Below are positions 1-13,863 of a stretch of 64,000 bases of DNA, piece by piece. The first letter of the stretch is position 1, and each line of letters starts with the position of its first letter. The notes below the pieces were generated by a model. It was not told the origin of the DNA, did no database searches, and saw only the letters and a program-made list of their open reading frames with translations. Source of the DNA: Cladobotryum mycophilum (taxonomy: Eukaryota; Ascomycota; Sordariomycetes; Hypocreales; Hypocreaceae); NCBI GenBank assembly GCA_036429605.1, contig JAVFKD010000016.1:1798001-1862000 (forward strand). The letters are read 5' to 3'. The position numbers were made by a program, and so were the translations under genes.

Positions 1-3000
1 ACAGGTATGTACTCGTACAGATACAAGCTCGGACAGCAAGCCTCAGCTGGGGCGGTTTTGTGGGGAGGCCCAAAGCACTAGGATGAGATGGCTTGATGCT
101 GTCTTGGGAGATCGTCTGCTCGCCACCATGGCACTGAAATTATGGTGATAAACCACATCAAAGAAAGGCAGGCAAGCAAGGCAGGGCAAGGCAGGTTGGT
201 TGGGTGGACTAGGTCGGATACGAGATGATTTGCCAGCTTGGCCTCATTTCGTATACAAGGAGGTTGAAAGGTGACTGGCCCACCAAGGAGGTACTCCTAA
301 ATCATCAAGGCTGGCCCAGAAGGAAGCAAAAAGGCTATTCGCTTAACCGAAAAGGCTGTTATTATTAGGGATGGTGAATAGACGAGTTTCTGTGGGCTGG
401 ACAATGAAAAAGCCCAACAAGGGCCACGGCCAACAGCTGAAGCCTCCCTGGCAGCTAGCAAGCCAAACTGGCAAGTGCCACAATTTGTTGTGGCGACATA
501 ACTCGTGCGATATGTCACCAGTGACAATGCGTTGGCGGGTTGGTTGTTCCTTTGAAATGGATGCTCTGATCTACGCCGCCGGAAGATGCCTTCTTGCTAC
601 CTGAGTAGTGGTCGGCCTTTACTCATAGCAGTCAGCAACAGCAGATGGCGGCCCCAGTTTGGCTCCCTTTGACACACAGACCTTGATTACCACCACTACG
701 TACTTTTGAGATCCTCTCTTTTCCCATAAATACATACAAGCTACCCGCTCGAACACCGTGCGCACCGCGTTAGTACGTGAACTTTTGTATGGTGGGGACG
801 CTGATCGTGAGAAATTCATAAAAATAAATGGAATCTATTGAAAGCATGGCGTTGAATGAAGGACACTTCTTCTTCTGCTGCTGCTGCTTCTTCTTCCTTT
901 CTTTTTGTGGGCTCGTTTTGTTGTTCGATCCGCCATCGGACATGGAAGAAGATTCGAACCTTCCGCTAGAAGCCCGCACCACGTGTGATTCCGGTTAGTG
1001 GAGCACGCTATTGGCCCATGGGGCTCTTCATCCGAGGCGCTCGCCCCCTTTTCCCTTTGATTCATCTTGTGACAAATCGATACTTTGCAGTTCATGATGA
1101 TACATTCAACATGTACATCGCGGACCTGGTCGTTCGATGGAAAAAATGGAATGCTTCGGTTGAGCGAAATTTTCTCTCTCACGATTCAAACCCTGACAAC
1201 ACCATGCCAACCCCACCTTCCATGGCTCTCTACATACAATGCACTCGCGAGTATACTGATGGAGCCCGCTGAAGTAGCAACAAAAAGAGAGGCAGACTAT
1301 TCATGCTCTTTGACGTAACGCCACTCGACTGAAGTGACAAGTAACTTCCCGCTACCAATCGTGGTAAGATATCGAGATCCTCAAACCATAGTGACGGAGA
1401 CGAATCCCGCAACGCGGGAGAAAGGGGGGGTGCCCAACATGCCCATGGCTCCCATAGTTCGTGTACGTACTGCATCTCCCTCTACTGACCTCAACTCCAA
1501 GGCCTTCGAGGACGTGCAAGGGGGCTGTGCTTGATGCAGGATATCGGGCAAGCGAAGGAGGTACATATGATGGGTCATGTTGCTTTCTCCGCTTGCTGAA
1601 AAGTGGGAATGCGGTTGGTGGCCCAATTGGCTCAAAACAGGAAATGCCGCAAAAATGTCATGTCATGAATGGGATGCCTGCTTTGTCCATCCATGCCGTT
1701 TTATGCAGGCTGCCTGTATAGTACAACTGGAAACTGTCGTTGCAGTCATGACAGTCACAAGACTCACCGGTGCTGGTGTCCCCCAAATTCGCCCACGCGT
1801 TAATTAAACATTTTCTTGTCCGCTTAGGCGAGTCATGGGTGAAGAGCCACTTGATTGCTTGGCCAGTTCAGCCCCGAAGAATTCCGCAACAATATCATTG
1901 GAGGGGGACATGTGATATGTCCATGCAACACATGTTGAAGCAGGGAAACGAGAAAGCGACGTCTCACCGGGCAGTTGAGAAATGACAAAATGTCGCCAAT
2001 CGTCCTTCTTGGTGATTGTCGAATACGCCGTACCGAAGTCAACAAGGGCCAACCATTTCATGATGCCCATTTTTGTGCCTTGATAGACGGGCAACCGATC
2101 CTGCAGATTGAACAGCGTTCCGGTGCAATCCCCTAACACGAAGTGACATCCGGGTTGTCAGATTTGATCAGAATGCTACCTTTTATGCAGCCACTAGACT
2201 ACCGCTATTCAACTGGTAAATCGTAAGATGTATCGTGGGGACTGGTGGCAACGATTTCGGCTTACCTCGCCGACTAGTGGTCGAAATGAGGGAGACATTA
2301 GAGCCGAGATTCTAGACTGAGGTTTGTGGATACCCGAAACCCAGGATACCAGCGGACGTTGTCCGTCCCAAAAGCCACCTAACCTGATCTGCCAGAGCCG
2401 ATCCGACTTGTTGGCATCAAAAACTGGATGTAGCTAAACTCTGAGTGCATAATTTGTGGATGAATCGCGTGAAACTCATCGACCCTCGTATGCAACAGCT
2501 TATTCCTGTTGTTATCTGTAGAGGGATCTTCAATGCCTCCCCCTAACCGTAATTGTATGGTCGTTTGTCTCTTTTTCTGTTCTTTCTCTTCTTTCTCCCG
2601 TCTCTTTCTCGAGTGGATTCTCGCCCCATTGCCAGTCGACGATAAGCGAACAGATTAGGCACAATCCCCCAAGTAAAGTTAATTAGGGTAAAAAAAAACA
2701 ACAACAACAAAAGAGTATAGCTTGTTTTGATGATTCACTTCGTACGGCAGCGACGCCAATTTTAAAATTTGACGGCTGTCTTTGCGCCGACTGGTCAAAC
2801 CGGGAACTCCGCGATGGGTTCGGTCAACGGCTACCGGAGGGAAGGGGGGAGAGTCATTGTCATTTACCAGCTTCGGTAGCACCACGTTCCGGAAGAGACA
2901 AAGAAAATGGGGTTTATCTGGTCAATGCTTTCCAACACCGCCAGAAGAGAGAGATGGACAGAGAGAAATATGACGTTTTGTGAAAGATGATTGACCCCCG

Positions 3001-6000
3001 AGCCGCTCGTCCATTTCTATGGCAGGATTTCGTCAAAAGGGCTTTGGGCAACAATTCGGAGGAGAATAGTCTTGGCTAATTAGCTTCAGTTGGCTGCGGG
3101 CCGAAGGGACGCTGCAGCGACGGCGTAGAACTAAAACCGCAGGTTACGTTTGTGCCAGGTTCAGATTGCCGACTGAAGATTGTTCTGGGGTGACGTGACA
3201 CTCACATGCACGCCAGAACAAGGAATCACATCCAAGGTATGCAAGGGAGCAAAAGCGTAGGAATCTAGGCGCTGTAGCGGTGTCGAGGGGAATCATGGTA
3301 AACTTTAATTATACAACCTGGCCATTGACTAGGCGCGCGGCCGGAACTCGCGGGTGACTGGTTGAACAATGTGATTGTTGAGCGTCTGTCCTACCACGAG
3401 GGTCGCGTGGGCGAAACCAAATAAACCATAGGCGGGCATGCCATGGGAGGAGTGTTCGTCGGGGGCACCTCCTTTCCTGTAGGTATCACTTGACGATCGC
3501 TATCCAAAAGAGGTACGACCGAGGTTTCTGAAAGGGCAGCGCACTAAAGTAACATTGAATAGGGGGCTGCGACTCGCACGGCATACTCTTTCGAAAACTT
3601 GAAACTGTCGGCAGTGGAGATGGAACGACAATCACCCCAGTTGAATCGTTGAACATGGATTCGGCACCTTCGGCGGGAGCCAAGTTGTATAATGTACATG
3701 GTGGCTGAACGTTGTGTGCTGCGCACAACCATGATTGTTCCTCGTGGCCACGCATCACTGTCCGCAGGTCCGTGTCTTCGTGCACCACGGCTGTCTTCTT
3801 CAAGTTGTACAGCCACGCACACGATGCGGCCAACTGCACAAGACCACAAGATTCCCTCATGTTGGATAGATTAAATTCTCCGAGTTGTGCAAACGAAATC
3901 AAACTGTGGCGGTACAAAGACGGTGCACATTCGTATTGACACGAATAAGTAGGTACAAAGGGATATCTGTGGTACTAATCGGGTTCGGCGAATGGAGTAC
4001 GGCAATGACAAAAACAAAACAAAAAAAGCACTCTCTTGTCAAGTTGTCTCTTTGAGGGGGTCTGTGTCGTCAGGAGAGATCTGGAAAGATTTAGCGGAAT
4101 TCCGCTCCCACTCTGCCAATGATACTCCGTATTTTTCGCTCTCTCGCCATTGTGCATTTTTGCATGCATGCACGGCAGCTTATTGCACACACACCTCCTC
4201 TTCTTCTTCTCAACTCCAAGTCTTTGTACATACGCAAGGAGGAGAATCGCTGACGCTGCTGCAACTGGAGCGGAAGATCGAGGCTAGTGGGCGATGCCGG
4301 CCAATTTTGGCCCCCATGCAGTGTAGACAAGACACCTGCCCAGTAAGTACGTACTGGTACATGGATTGGTGCGCAGTCACGCTCTTGAAGTTGGCAGCGC
4401 AACTAGGGGCACCAACTGGATCCCCCCTAGAGTTGCTAGTTCTGCCCGATTTTTTCGGATGGTTGGGGAACCGAAATGCTCACCTGAGAAAGCGTGGAGG
4501 AGCACGGGTGGTTTGCGGTCGAAGCAACCCATTTGCTCATTAGAAACGGCGCTCTCTCCTCCAGTCAGAGCTCACCGATGGGTGATAGGAAATATGGCTA
4601 GTGAGAGGGCGGGATGTGAAAGACAAACTATCGTGGAGCACAATATGTGCGGCGTCATATGCAATGCAGTACATGCCGCGGGGGAAGAAATCCGAACGGC
4701 TCCATTCATGATGGTTTTCTATGTCTTTTAAGGCGTACATTGACGGCTGGCAACCGTACGAACCGTAGTCATGTAATCATCAAACAAGTTGAGATGGTGG
4801 CACGCTGTCTGCAGGCAAACCTGCACGCACACGCACAACGCACCGCCAAGAGGCATGGGGTGTCACCAAATGCAAATGGGAGACCATGGAAGCCTGATGA
4901 AATTATGAAAACATGGTGTGTGTGTGTGTGAAGGCAATGCGGCTGGAAAGGGTCCCCCGCTTTGATGAACGAAATGCAGCCGGGAGAGTGTTTTGGTAAC
5001 GACAACAATCTCTCTCTCTCTCTCTCTCTCTCCTTCATACGAGGCTGCATGGGCTGAGAGCTGATCGCAAAGCTAGCCGGCCGTAGCACCCTCACCGACC
5101 AGCGCCATTTAGTCAAATCGTATCCGTGCCACTAGCATCGTACCGCACCAAAGGGAGATCGTGGCCGACATAAAAAAATCACGATACGCCCTGCATGCAT
5201 GCGTGCGCGTTGGTGTGCGTGGCCCAGAAAATCAAAACGTCATATGGCGGCGTTGTTGGTAAACGGCTCTCGTTTTCAATGATTCCCAACTGGCTCATAC
5301 ATGGGGCCTGCGGAACAAGTGTAATGTGTGTACTGTGTGGACGGAAAATACCTCTGGTGCGATGAGCCCTAAAGGAAGCGCCAACATGCGCCGCCATCGG
5401 TGACGATGTGTGCGTGTGCGTTGTGCGTGCGTGTGCGTGTGTGTGAGTGGGCGGCTCGAACGAACGGTACGGTAGGGGGAAGGTGATTCTCCCCCTTCTC
5501 TCTGGCTGAGTGCTAGCGGTGATTGGCATTCAACGGTGCCCAACCGTAGGCAGCACAACAACCAGGGAACTCCTTGTCTTTGCTAGCCCTGGCGGGATCA
5601 AGATCCACCGCAATCGAGAGCATCTGATCTGAACAATCTGGGTGAGATTAGGTCGACGGGCCATCTTGCTAGAAGTTGCAACGGGGTGCCACCCGCAACC
5701 AAAATGTGGCGCCGTTACTGCTCGGGTGCAGGACAAGGGGGCGACGGGGAAGGGCTTCCTGTCTGCGGTTGCATGGAATAGAGGACACTCAGACCCTAAA
5801 ACCTGCCGCTAAGTGACTGGGCGACTGGGCGATGGGGTGAAGTGGTTGACTGGTGACTGGTTGAACTGGGAGGTAGGTCAGGATCTTGTCATGTCAAAGC
5901 AACTTGGCAACCTGTAGCCTACCTTTGCGTACCGTGCCTAGTAATAGGCCGCAGAGCACCTGGTGTGTGATTGTGTGATTTGTGTCCCAGTTCAATATTC

Positions 6001-9000
6001 GCTTCGAGTGATGGGACCAGGCCTGCTGGTCGTCTTTTGGTGGTCGAGACAGCAGTCCTAGTTTCGCTCCCCCAGGATGGTTCTTTTCTTTTTCCTTTCA
6101 TTTCCAAATCCTCCCCCGATGCAACCCCGTTTTTTTCTTGGTTTGGTTTATTTTCCTTGTTTTGTTTTTGTTTTTCCCTTAGCTCCCTGTCCCAGCATCT
6201 CGGTGCACGGTTGGAGAAGGTGAAGGAAAAGGAAATAATAAAATGACAAGCGACATTGTGACGACGCCTTGACTGAGTTGTTGAGGATATTCTGTTGGAC
6301 GTGCCTGCCTGCTTGCTTGCTTGCTTGTACGGACGTGCGTACGTGCGTAGGTATGTTTCTTTCTCTCTGCGGTAGGCTTTCTAAAGCGGCGGGCTGCGGC
6401 CGTCGCTAAGCTTAGGACGATACCCTAAAATTTAATCGGTAGGCGAGTGACACTAGCAGCACAGGTCTCTCTCTACCTTGTGTGGGGAGATCCATTGGAA
6501 AACACAGTGCTGGCGTATGCTAAAGCTGCAACAATTAGCTGGAAGACTAAGCGTAACAGAGCCCTGAAGGGATCAAGACAGCACAGCACACAAGGTAGGC
6601 ATCTGGGCAACAACAAGAATTATGAGCAATATCCATAGGAAATACAAGGAAATCGTGGAAACCCCAAGTCATCGATCTTGAGTAGGTAGGTACTCTAGCT
6701 GTAGGGTATCGCATCTGTAGAGTAGTAGTAGGTGTGTGCCTACCGATCAAGTTAAGCACAGTCGCAGAGGGCGGCACAGGGGGTATTCATCCTTTCCCAC
6801 TGTTGCACTCTCGATGGGCGAGCGTGTTTCGAGTCGCATCAAACGTCAGAAGTTGCTTATTTTAGTACCCTAGATAAGCACTTGTCCACATTATTCTGGT
6901 CATGGGATGCTTTTAAGATGGGGAAGAACAAGAGACACTGTAAATGTTCATGTGCTTCTGATGCCATTGTTTGGGAAACGGCATATCATCGTGGGCGATT
7001 TGAGGACAGATCTGACATCTAAACATCTGCCCGCTGAAGCTTAACTTGATGATGCGAGGTTTCAGTAACGGTAGCAGTAGCAGTAGCAGGAGCAGTACTA
7101 GTGCTCGTTTGAGGAGGTCATCGTCAGAAGCATACTTGCACATACAAAGATGACAACTTTTTTATTTTATTTTATTTTTCCCCCGGAAAAGCTTCATCAG
7201 CTCTTGACATCACCATCGCACTCCTTGCATTACTTACTTTTACCCTCTATTGTCATTAAACCGTCATCGTGCTTCTGCTCAAGAGGCCTCGTGGTCATGA
7301 TTTAAGACACATGCGCACCCACTCTATCGAACCTCGAGGGGGGCACACTAGTAGCTCTCTCGACAGCCAAGCTGAAGCAAACATTCCGCAATCTGCTCCG
7401 TATTTCTCTCCCTCACATTATCGAGCCATCGCCCTTGCATTTCGGCGTGGGATAGCTCGATGCTACTCGTCTCAAGCACGTCGTCATTAGATGGGATGAA
7501 CTCTTTTTCCCTTTTCCCTTGTCCTTGGCGAGAGATGCTCGGTCTTGCTGCCGTTTCAAGACATTCAGAATCTGAAATTAGTATATTGACCGACAAAGCA
7601 AGGGATGTCGTCGCTTGGGGGTTTAGTATCCCATCATTCGTCGATATGGGTATCCATCTCGTAACAGTACGACGTGCTGCTCGATGTGAGGAACTTTTAC
7701 CCAAGATGTATTTGCCTCCCTCCATGTAGATCTATAAATTACTGGATGCAGCAGATACTGTAATGAGTAATGAAGGGTAATCAAAAGAGCATCTTCATGC
7801 GAGGGAGGGACAAACGAGGTGAGGTGATGTGTGAGCCTGCGTGTGCATGTGTGCGTGTGTGAGATTGATACATGCTTGTACAGGATAATAATGCAAAAGG
7901 CGTTCCAGTAGAGGAGGTGCTGGGTAGGTAGGGGAGGCAGGCAACCTGAGCTGGCTGGCTCCTTCCCCGTTGTTGTGTCGCCCAAATTTGTGCTGATCTC
8001 ATCTCGTGGCGGACGATGCCCCTGGAGGAAAAAAAAACTTCTCCCTCTCTGCCCTTTTTTTATTTTATTAATTATCCAACACCACTTTATCCCTGCGCCT
8101 CCGTTCTTGCGATATCCAACAAGCAAGGTGTTCCATCTATCTTTGGTATCACAGTCACAAGGGCAAATTTGAATAATTTGGTCGGTTGGTCGGTCAGCTT
8201 CTTCTGCTTCTTCTTCTCCAGCCTGTCGCTAGCCCTTCCAAAAGAACGTGTCCTCAAACCAGACATCGGGAGATTCTCATCTCGGTGGCGTTAACGGTAT
8301 TAAAGCTTGAGTACAACCCGGTCTTGAATGCATATTTACTGTTCTCTTGCACATATAGACACAAACGCGAACCCGCTGCCAGTACAAGCATCGCATGCCT
8401 GTTATTTATTCACACCTCCATCCACCCCATCTTGGGTCGTCTTCATGTACATCAGCTCTGGGCATTCCATTCCAGCATCTCCCCCAAGCAAGGCGTGTGT
8501 CCAACAACAAGCAAGACCCAGTTTCTTGTCTCTCTTGCTACACTCCCATCGAAACCGTCTATCCAACACCCTCCACCCTCCCCTGGTCAAAGGAAAAATT
8601 AAATACAACTAGACTCACGCCCAACCACGTTGTATCTGACCGCCCGCCAACATTCGCTAGCCTGGACGCAGAAACAAGTGCAAATCCAGTACCGCGGATT
8701 TGACTGGGCTGGGGACTCCACACGCACCTATCTGGCCTGTCTTGTCTAGAACAGGGTCAAGGGCATCAAGGGCTCCTCCATCTGAGAGGTTGCGTCTCCA
8801 CACCCCTGCCCATTGGCCGGGTCAGGGATACTCGTATGTACAGGACGCTACCTCTTGTCCAGCACCACCCAGCACACCCGACACGCCCAGTACGCTTTGC
8901 ACGCCCAGTAGCATCCGTCACCCATCACCCATCACCCAGCTCTAAACGCCACCACGAGGTGCGTTAGATCTTGCTTGGAACCCTAGTCCGGCCACTGGAG

Positions 9001-9416
9001 CCCGCCCAGTGGCTTGTCTACTCGGCGACGGGTCCTTATTACATATTACCCTTAGCATCATCATTACGGGACCCTACGGGACGTGTCTTTGCTTCTTCCA
9101 TCTTTTATTTTAACTTAGCTGCCCCCTTCCTCTCCAGGCCCTCTAGCCTGGCTACTGCGATCATCATCATCATCATCCATCCATCGAACGACCCGACCCC
9201 ATCCTTACCTGCCTCCCTACCATACTAAAACCCAAGTGCAACTGCAACTGCAAGTGCCCCAGGATCAAAGTGTTCCCAGTGGTCACTCACTCCACCGCAC
9301 TCGCCGAACCCGACCCAGCATCTCCGTGTGTCCTAGCCTTTGTGCTAAGTCAGATGTATCTACGACCCTAAATTGCGCCAGATCCCCATACCCTACTTGG
9401 TCTCGCCACACGCGCT
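1..9416. other. Long gene-free region upstream of nsdD
   Basis: I recognise no gene on either strand in these 9.4 kb. Open frames reach about 180 codons, but they have no family resemblance, no consistent codon preference, and overlap one another in several frames, so I treat them as chance. The stretch holds a (TC)n tract near 5010-5033, a GT/GC-rich tract near 5400-5452, and CTTG/CGTA-type short repeats near 6305-6350. The last kilobase (about 8400-9400) is pyrimidine-rich, like a fungal promoter and 5' leader, and contains several short ATG frames that could act as upstream ORFs. A long leader or regulatory region for nsdD is an inference from position only. Confidence 0.6.
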
Positions 9417-11095
9417 ATGGAAGCGGGTGACGCTGGAACCCGGCACAGGTACGTCTTACCTTCTCCAACCTCAGCCGTCCCCCATATGTATTAACGCTCC
9501 CCCTTCGTTCTGACAGTCGTCAATCTCTTACTCCAACTGCAAGACTTGAACACCCGTTGTCACAACCTCCACAACATCACCACCACCATCACCACCACCA
9601 CCAACACCAGCATCAATCCTCTCAACCTCACCAACACCATCGCGAACCCGTCGACAGACGGTATCTGGATCAGCCTGTCATGGCAGCCGCCACAGTCCTT
9701 CCTCCCAGCTCGCACTACCAATCTCAACCCTCGTACTCGGCCGGCTACTCACAGCAGCCCTCCAACATGATCTCTCCAGAACCCCGGCGATCATCCGACG
9801 AAGGCGAATCTTCGTCCCGTCAGTCACTGCCATCAATCTCAGAAGTCATTTCGGGAACAAGACCTAGCCAGTATGCTCCATCGGCACATGCTCCTCTACA
9901 GCCTGGGTCAAGCCTGCCCTCGCCTTTTACATCGGGTGCCCGCCAGTATCCTGATGTCGATAAGCACCCTTCTCCGCATGCATCGTCTGCATATCCTCCG
10001 CGACAGGAACCTCTCCCCCATTTTCGGATTCGCCCAGGCCCCCTTCAACGGTCGATCTGGTCTCCCTCCAGTAACTGACCGACGACCAAGCCCACCGGCG
10101 AAACATGATGTGCCTCCTCCGCATCACATGTCGGAATCACAGAAGTCGGTCGAGCATCATCCGATGAATGGAACTTACCCTCAACCCCCACCACCTCATG
10201 CTTCAGTACCATATCAGTCCGGGCAGCTTCCACCAGGCCAGCAACCACTCCCGCCCTATCAAGTCTCTCCTCGACATGGACCGTCGCACGGACCTAGTCA
10301 ATACGACCCGCGAGCAGCTCCTCCTCCTCGTCACGAAGAGGCAGACTACGCCGGTCGATCGCGATACGACTCGAACCCATTATCATCGATACGCGGCTTT
10401 GAGAACTGGAGCTATCAAGAGAATCTGAGCAGAGTAAGTAGCTTTGCACAATCGTAACTGCTGGTGTACTATCTTGAGGATCTAACAATGTAACAGATTG
10501 GAAGCTATTCGCGCACCGTGTTTAATTTCGCAGAAGCCTATGGCAGAATTGCCCAGGAGCAGCACGGGTCTACCACGATTCCCGAGCGACTGCCTACAGA
10601 ACGCGAAGTCAACGACATGCTGGCCAACATCGACTTTCTTAAACGCTCCCTTGAACAGGTTAGAGAAGCCGTGCTAGTATCCATCGCCAATGAGCGAAAT
10701 CGTGACAACAACAACAATATTAATAATAACACCAACAACAACATCATCACTACCAACAACAAGCCCAAAGGATCATACGATGAGGATCCCGATATCCACA
10801 TGTACTCGGACTCTGTCAAACCTCACTACATCACCGAAGTGAAGAAGCGACGAGGGGTGAGTTTTTAAACGCCTTGCACTTCCTTGTTCGACAAGGTTAA
10901 CTAACATGACGATAGCGAGCTGCACCTCCTGGTCGATGCCACAGCTGCAATCGCATTGATACACCAGAATGGAGACGGGGCCCTGATGGGGCGAGAACAT
11001 TGTGCAATGCCTGCGGACTGCACTACGCCAAGCTGGAGAGGAAGCGTCAACTGGAAGCTCGATCAATCCGACCGAAGCCCGAAGACTCTCGATGA
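9417..11095 (+). CDS. nsdD: GATA zinc-finger developmental regulator, NsdD/SUB-1 type (frame broken at C runs)
   Basis: Nuclear GATA-type transcription factor; NsdD in Aspergillus and SUB-1 in Neurospora control sexual development and repress conidiation. Exons: 9417-9448, 9517-10433, 10497-10856, 10916-11095; introns have GT-AG ends, and 10434-10496 has a CTAAC branch site. The N-terminus has a nine-His tract followed by Gln/His. An Asn-rich linker (about 10700-10760) precedes the basic stretch KKRRGRAAPPGR and one CX2CX18CX2C finger (type IVb) ending about 25 residues before the stop. The conserved block NFAEAYGRIAQEQHG begins exon 3. The frame fails near residue 177: C5 runs at 10015-10019 and 10039-10043 each seem to lack one C. 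With both added, the text reads PPFSDSPRPPFNGRSGLPP and the protein is about 496 aa. Deleting one C at the first run, or a 61-nt intron 9946-10006, would also restore frame. The family call is very secure; the middle is not. Confidence 0.93.
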
Positions 11096-13747
11096 GAGTG
11101 GCTAGAAGAAGAAGAAGAAGAAGAGGTGTTATGGACTGGACAGAATCATCAACTTTAATCACAACCTTCACCACAATGCCTTTATTGGCATGCACGCGCG
11201 CGCAAGAAAATACTTTTACGGTGGCTGCATTTCTTTGTTGGCATGGCCGATTTTGGAGTTGGTTCGAACTCACTGGCTGCCATTTAAGCTACGAATACGA
11301 GGTTCTGGCGGCTACCGGGAAGCCGTTGTTTGTTTGGGCGTTGTTTTATTTTATTTGATAAAATACCCACATCGGCACAAAGCCAGCGTCAACAGCTCGC
11401 TGTACATATATTTCAATTACGGTTACCTGAAGTTGGGCGGGGGCGGATACTTTGGCATTACAGGCGTTAAATTTATACTGGAGTGCAGGCGACGTGTGGC
11501 CTGGACTTTTTTTACTGGAAAAATTTATCAAGGGAACTGCTATTTGAGGCAACGGGATGGGAACTTTAGACAAGACACGTTTGTATTTATTATCACTATA
11601 TTGGGGCCTATGCAGTAATGTAGGCAGAAATGAAAGTTTTCTCTCCAAATTGATGTCATTTTCGGTCATGAGTGATTTTCAGGTCGATTGGAGTGGGAAG
11701 GGGGGGGCCAAGAGGGCAAGGGGGCCAAGACAAACAGACTTTCAAGCAAGCAAGCAAACATGGGCTTGATGGAGTGGAAACCAAAACGAGCTCGTGGTTG
11801 GTGGACGGAGAGAGAAGGCTGAGCGACGACTTGGTTGGTTGGTCAGTTGGGCGAGTGGATGAAATGTCTCATTGGATGTAATTTCAAGGATCCTTTGGAG
11901 ATTTGAGTGTGAGTGGATGGATGGTGCGTCGATCGGCACATGCCAAAAAAGGCCGAAAGATGTCCAACATGAGCCACCAACGGAATTGAGACTGGCACTG
12001 GCATTGGCACACTGGGAGGTGTGTGTTGAGTGTGTGTGAGTGTGTGTGTGTGTGTGTGGGGGGGGGGGGGAGTTGCATGCTTTGGAGATCGATGACTCCA
12101 CGTTTTTTTCTTTTCTTCTGTCTTGCTTGATTTTTTTTTGCTTTTTGCTTTTTCTTTTCTTTTCTTGTGGTGACAGATGGGAAGAAGGGAGGGAGGGACG
12201 ATCACCTGTTGGATGGGATGGGGTTGTTGATGATGGTGGGTGGCTTGCATTGTACTACAGTTGTGGTGTAGTCTACTGTAGGTGGAATGGATGGATCTTA
12301 TCTAGAGTTGTGCTGTGTTGTATCTTGATGGCCGAGTGCTTGTGAGAGGGTTGAAGGAGTGGATTTTTACCTGTTACATCTAAATTCTCTACTTGTAGGT
12401 ATCTATCTCATACTAAGTAGGTAGGTGAGTGGCCATGATGACGCTTTGTCTCGGATAGAGTTAGAGAGAGAGAGAGTGAGAGTAGAGAAGATAAGTAATC
12501 AAGAAAAAAAAAACCTCGAGGGCTCCATCATGGATGTCAAAGGGCCAAAGCACAACAAGTAGTACTCCGTAAATAAGGGCTTTGTTATTTGTTTTTAGGG
12601 GTCCGGTCTCCTGGTATTATTCTTGACTCGCCGCCCTCCTTCGCGTTGCGACTTATGCAGTCTAAACATGCAAATACAGACTCTTTGACGTTTTTTTTCC
12701 TTTTCTTTCTTCTTTTCTTTCTGACTAGATCAAACGCCAACGCTATTTTATTGCTTGTTTTTGCAGCATCTGAAGATGAGGTAAAAAGTCTGATATGGAG
12801 ACCCGGGGAGAGAAGGGAGGGATGGATCTCACCGCCGTGGCTTGCGAGTTGGGGGCTTACAGCTAGGAAGAAACTGGTATAAACCGAGAGGGAGGATCCT
12901 GCACAAACATGAGAGGGAGAGAGAGAGAGGACGAAACAACCAAAAAAAAGAAGGAAGAAAAAGAAAAAAAGAGTCTTGAACGGTAAACATGGAGGTTAGG
13001 GCGTCGATGGCATGCATTGTATTTTTCTGGTCCGTCTCTTTTTTAGGGGGAGGGTTGAGAGTCCCCTGTTTTACAATGGATGGATGCTTTTTTGTCTCTC
13101 GTGGAATATGGGCCGTAAGTCCGTCACTAATAAGTCCCAAACCTTTTTGCTTTGCTTTCTTTTCTCTTTTCTTTCACTCTATCTTTTGCGGTATCTAAGA
13201 AAATGGAGCTTCCTTTTTCTTTTTTTCTTTCTTCTTTTTCCCTCTCTTTTTTTTGAGTAATGTTTTTGGGGGGGGGGGGCATGAGAAGGGGGCTTTTGGG
13301 AATGGAGGTTTTTGATTGGAGGTTTTTGATTGGAGCGGCTGTCGTGTTCCCCCCTTCCCCCTTACGTTTTTTTGCGTTGCCCTTTGGAACTACTTGTACT
13401 CTCGTTCAGACTACACTTACATTACCTTGGGAGCTCCAGCCGTCAGACCCTGCTATTCAAGATATTATTTTTGGACGCTGCAAAATGTTGAAAGGGAGGA
13501 AAAGCAAAAATATAGATATACACACATACACAACTAACTAGACACACGGGAAGATGAAAAGGGAAAAAGAAAGAACATTCGGTGACGAGAAGGGGAGAGG
13601 CAGGTTTCATAAACATTGTTTCCTTGTCCTTGATAGAGTACTACTACTACTGCTGTCCGGGGGGCGCTGTATCTCAGATGACGACCCTTGAGAGAGATGC
13701 TTTTTTTGATACATACGGAACGGGAGAGTGAGAGTCCTGATTATTGG

Positions 13748-13771
13748 TTTTTTTTTTTTTTTTTTTTTTTT
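13748..13771. repeat. T24 homopolymer
   Basis: An uninterrupted run of 24 T in the intergenic region. Together with G12-G13 and A20 elsewhere, it shows that long homopolymers survive in this assembly. Their exact lengths should not be trusted. Confidence 0.95.
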
Positions 13772-13834
13772 GGTGAAATGGCAGGTTAGGTTAATCTACG
13801 GAGTAGAGTAGCTCGTCTTGTCTTGCCCTGCCTT

Positions 13835-13863
13835 GCTTTGCTTTGCTTTGCTTTGCTTTGCTT
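13835..13863. repeat. CTTTG pentanucleotide tandem array
   Basis: About five and a half perfect copies of CTTTG. This is one of several 5-bp arrays scattered through the intergenic DNA of the window. Confidence 0.9.

Noticed and set aside
920..1020. tRNA-like signal on the minus strand (box-B-like GGTTCGAATC with CATGGG/CCATG ends)
   Set aside because: The T-stem has a mismatch and wobbles, no proper anticodon loop with U33 can be placed, and the D-arm is unclear. Probably chance or an old relic.
3992..4543. 183-codon plus frame
   Set aside because: No family resemblance, and it overlaps other long frames; it looks like chance in repeat-rich DNA.
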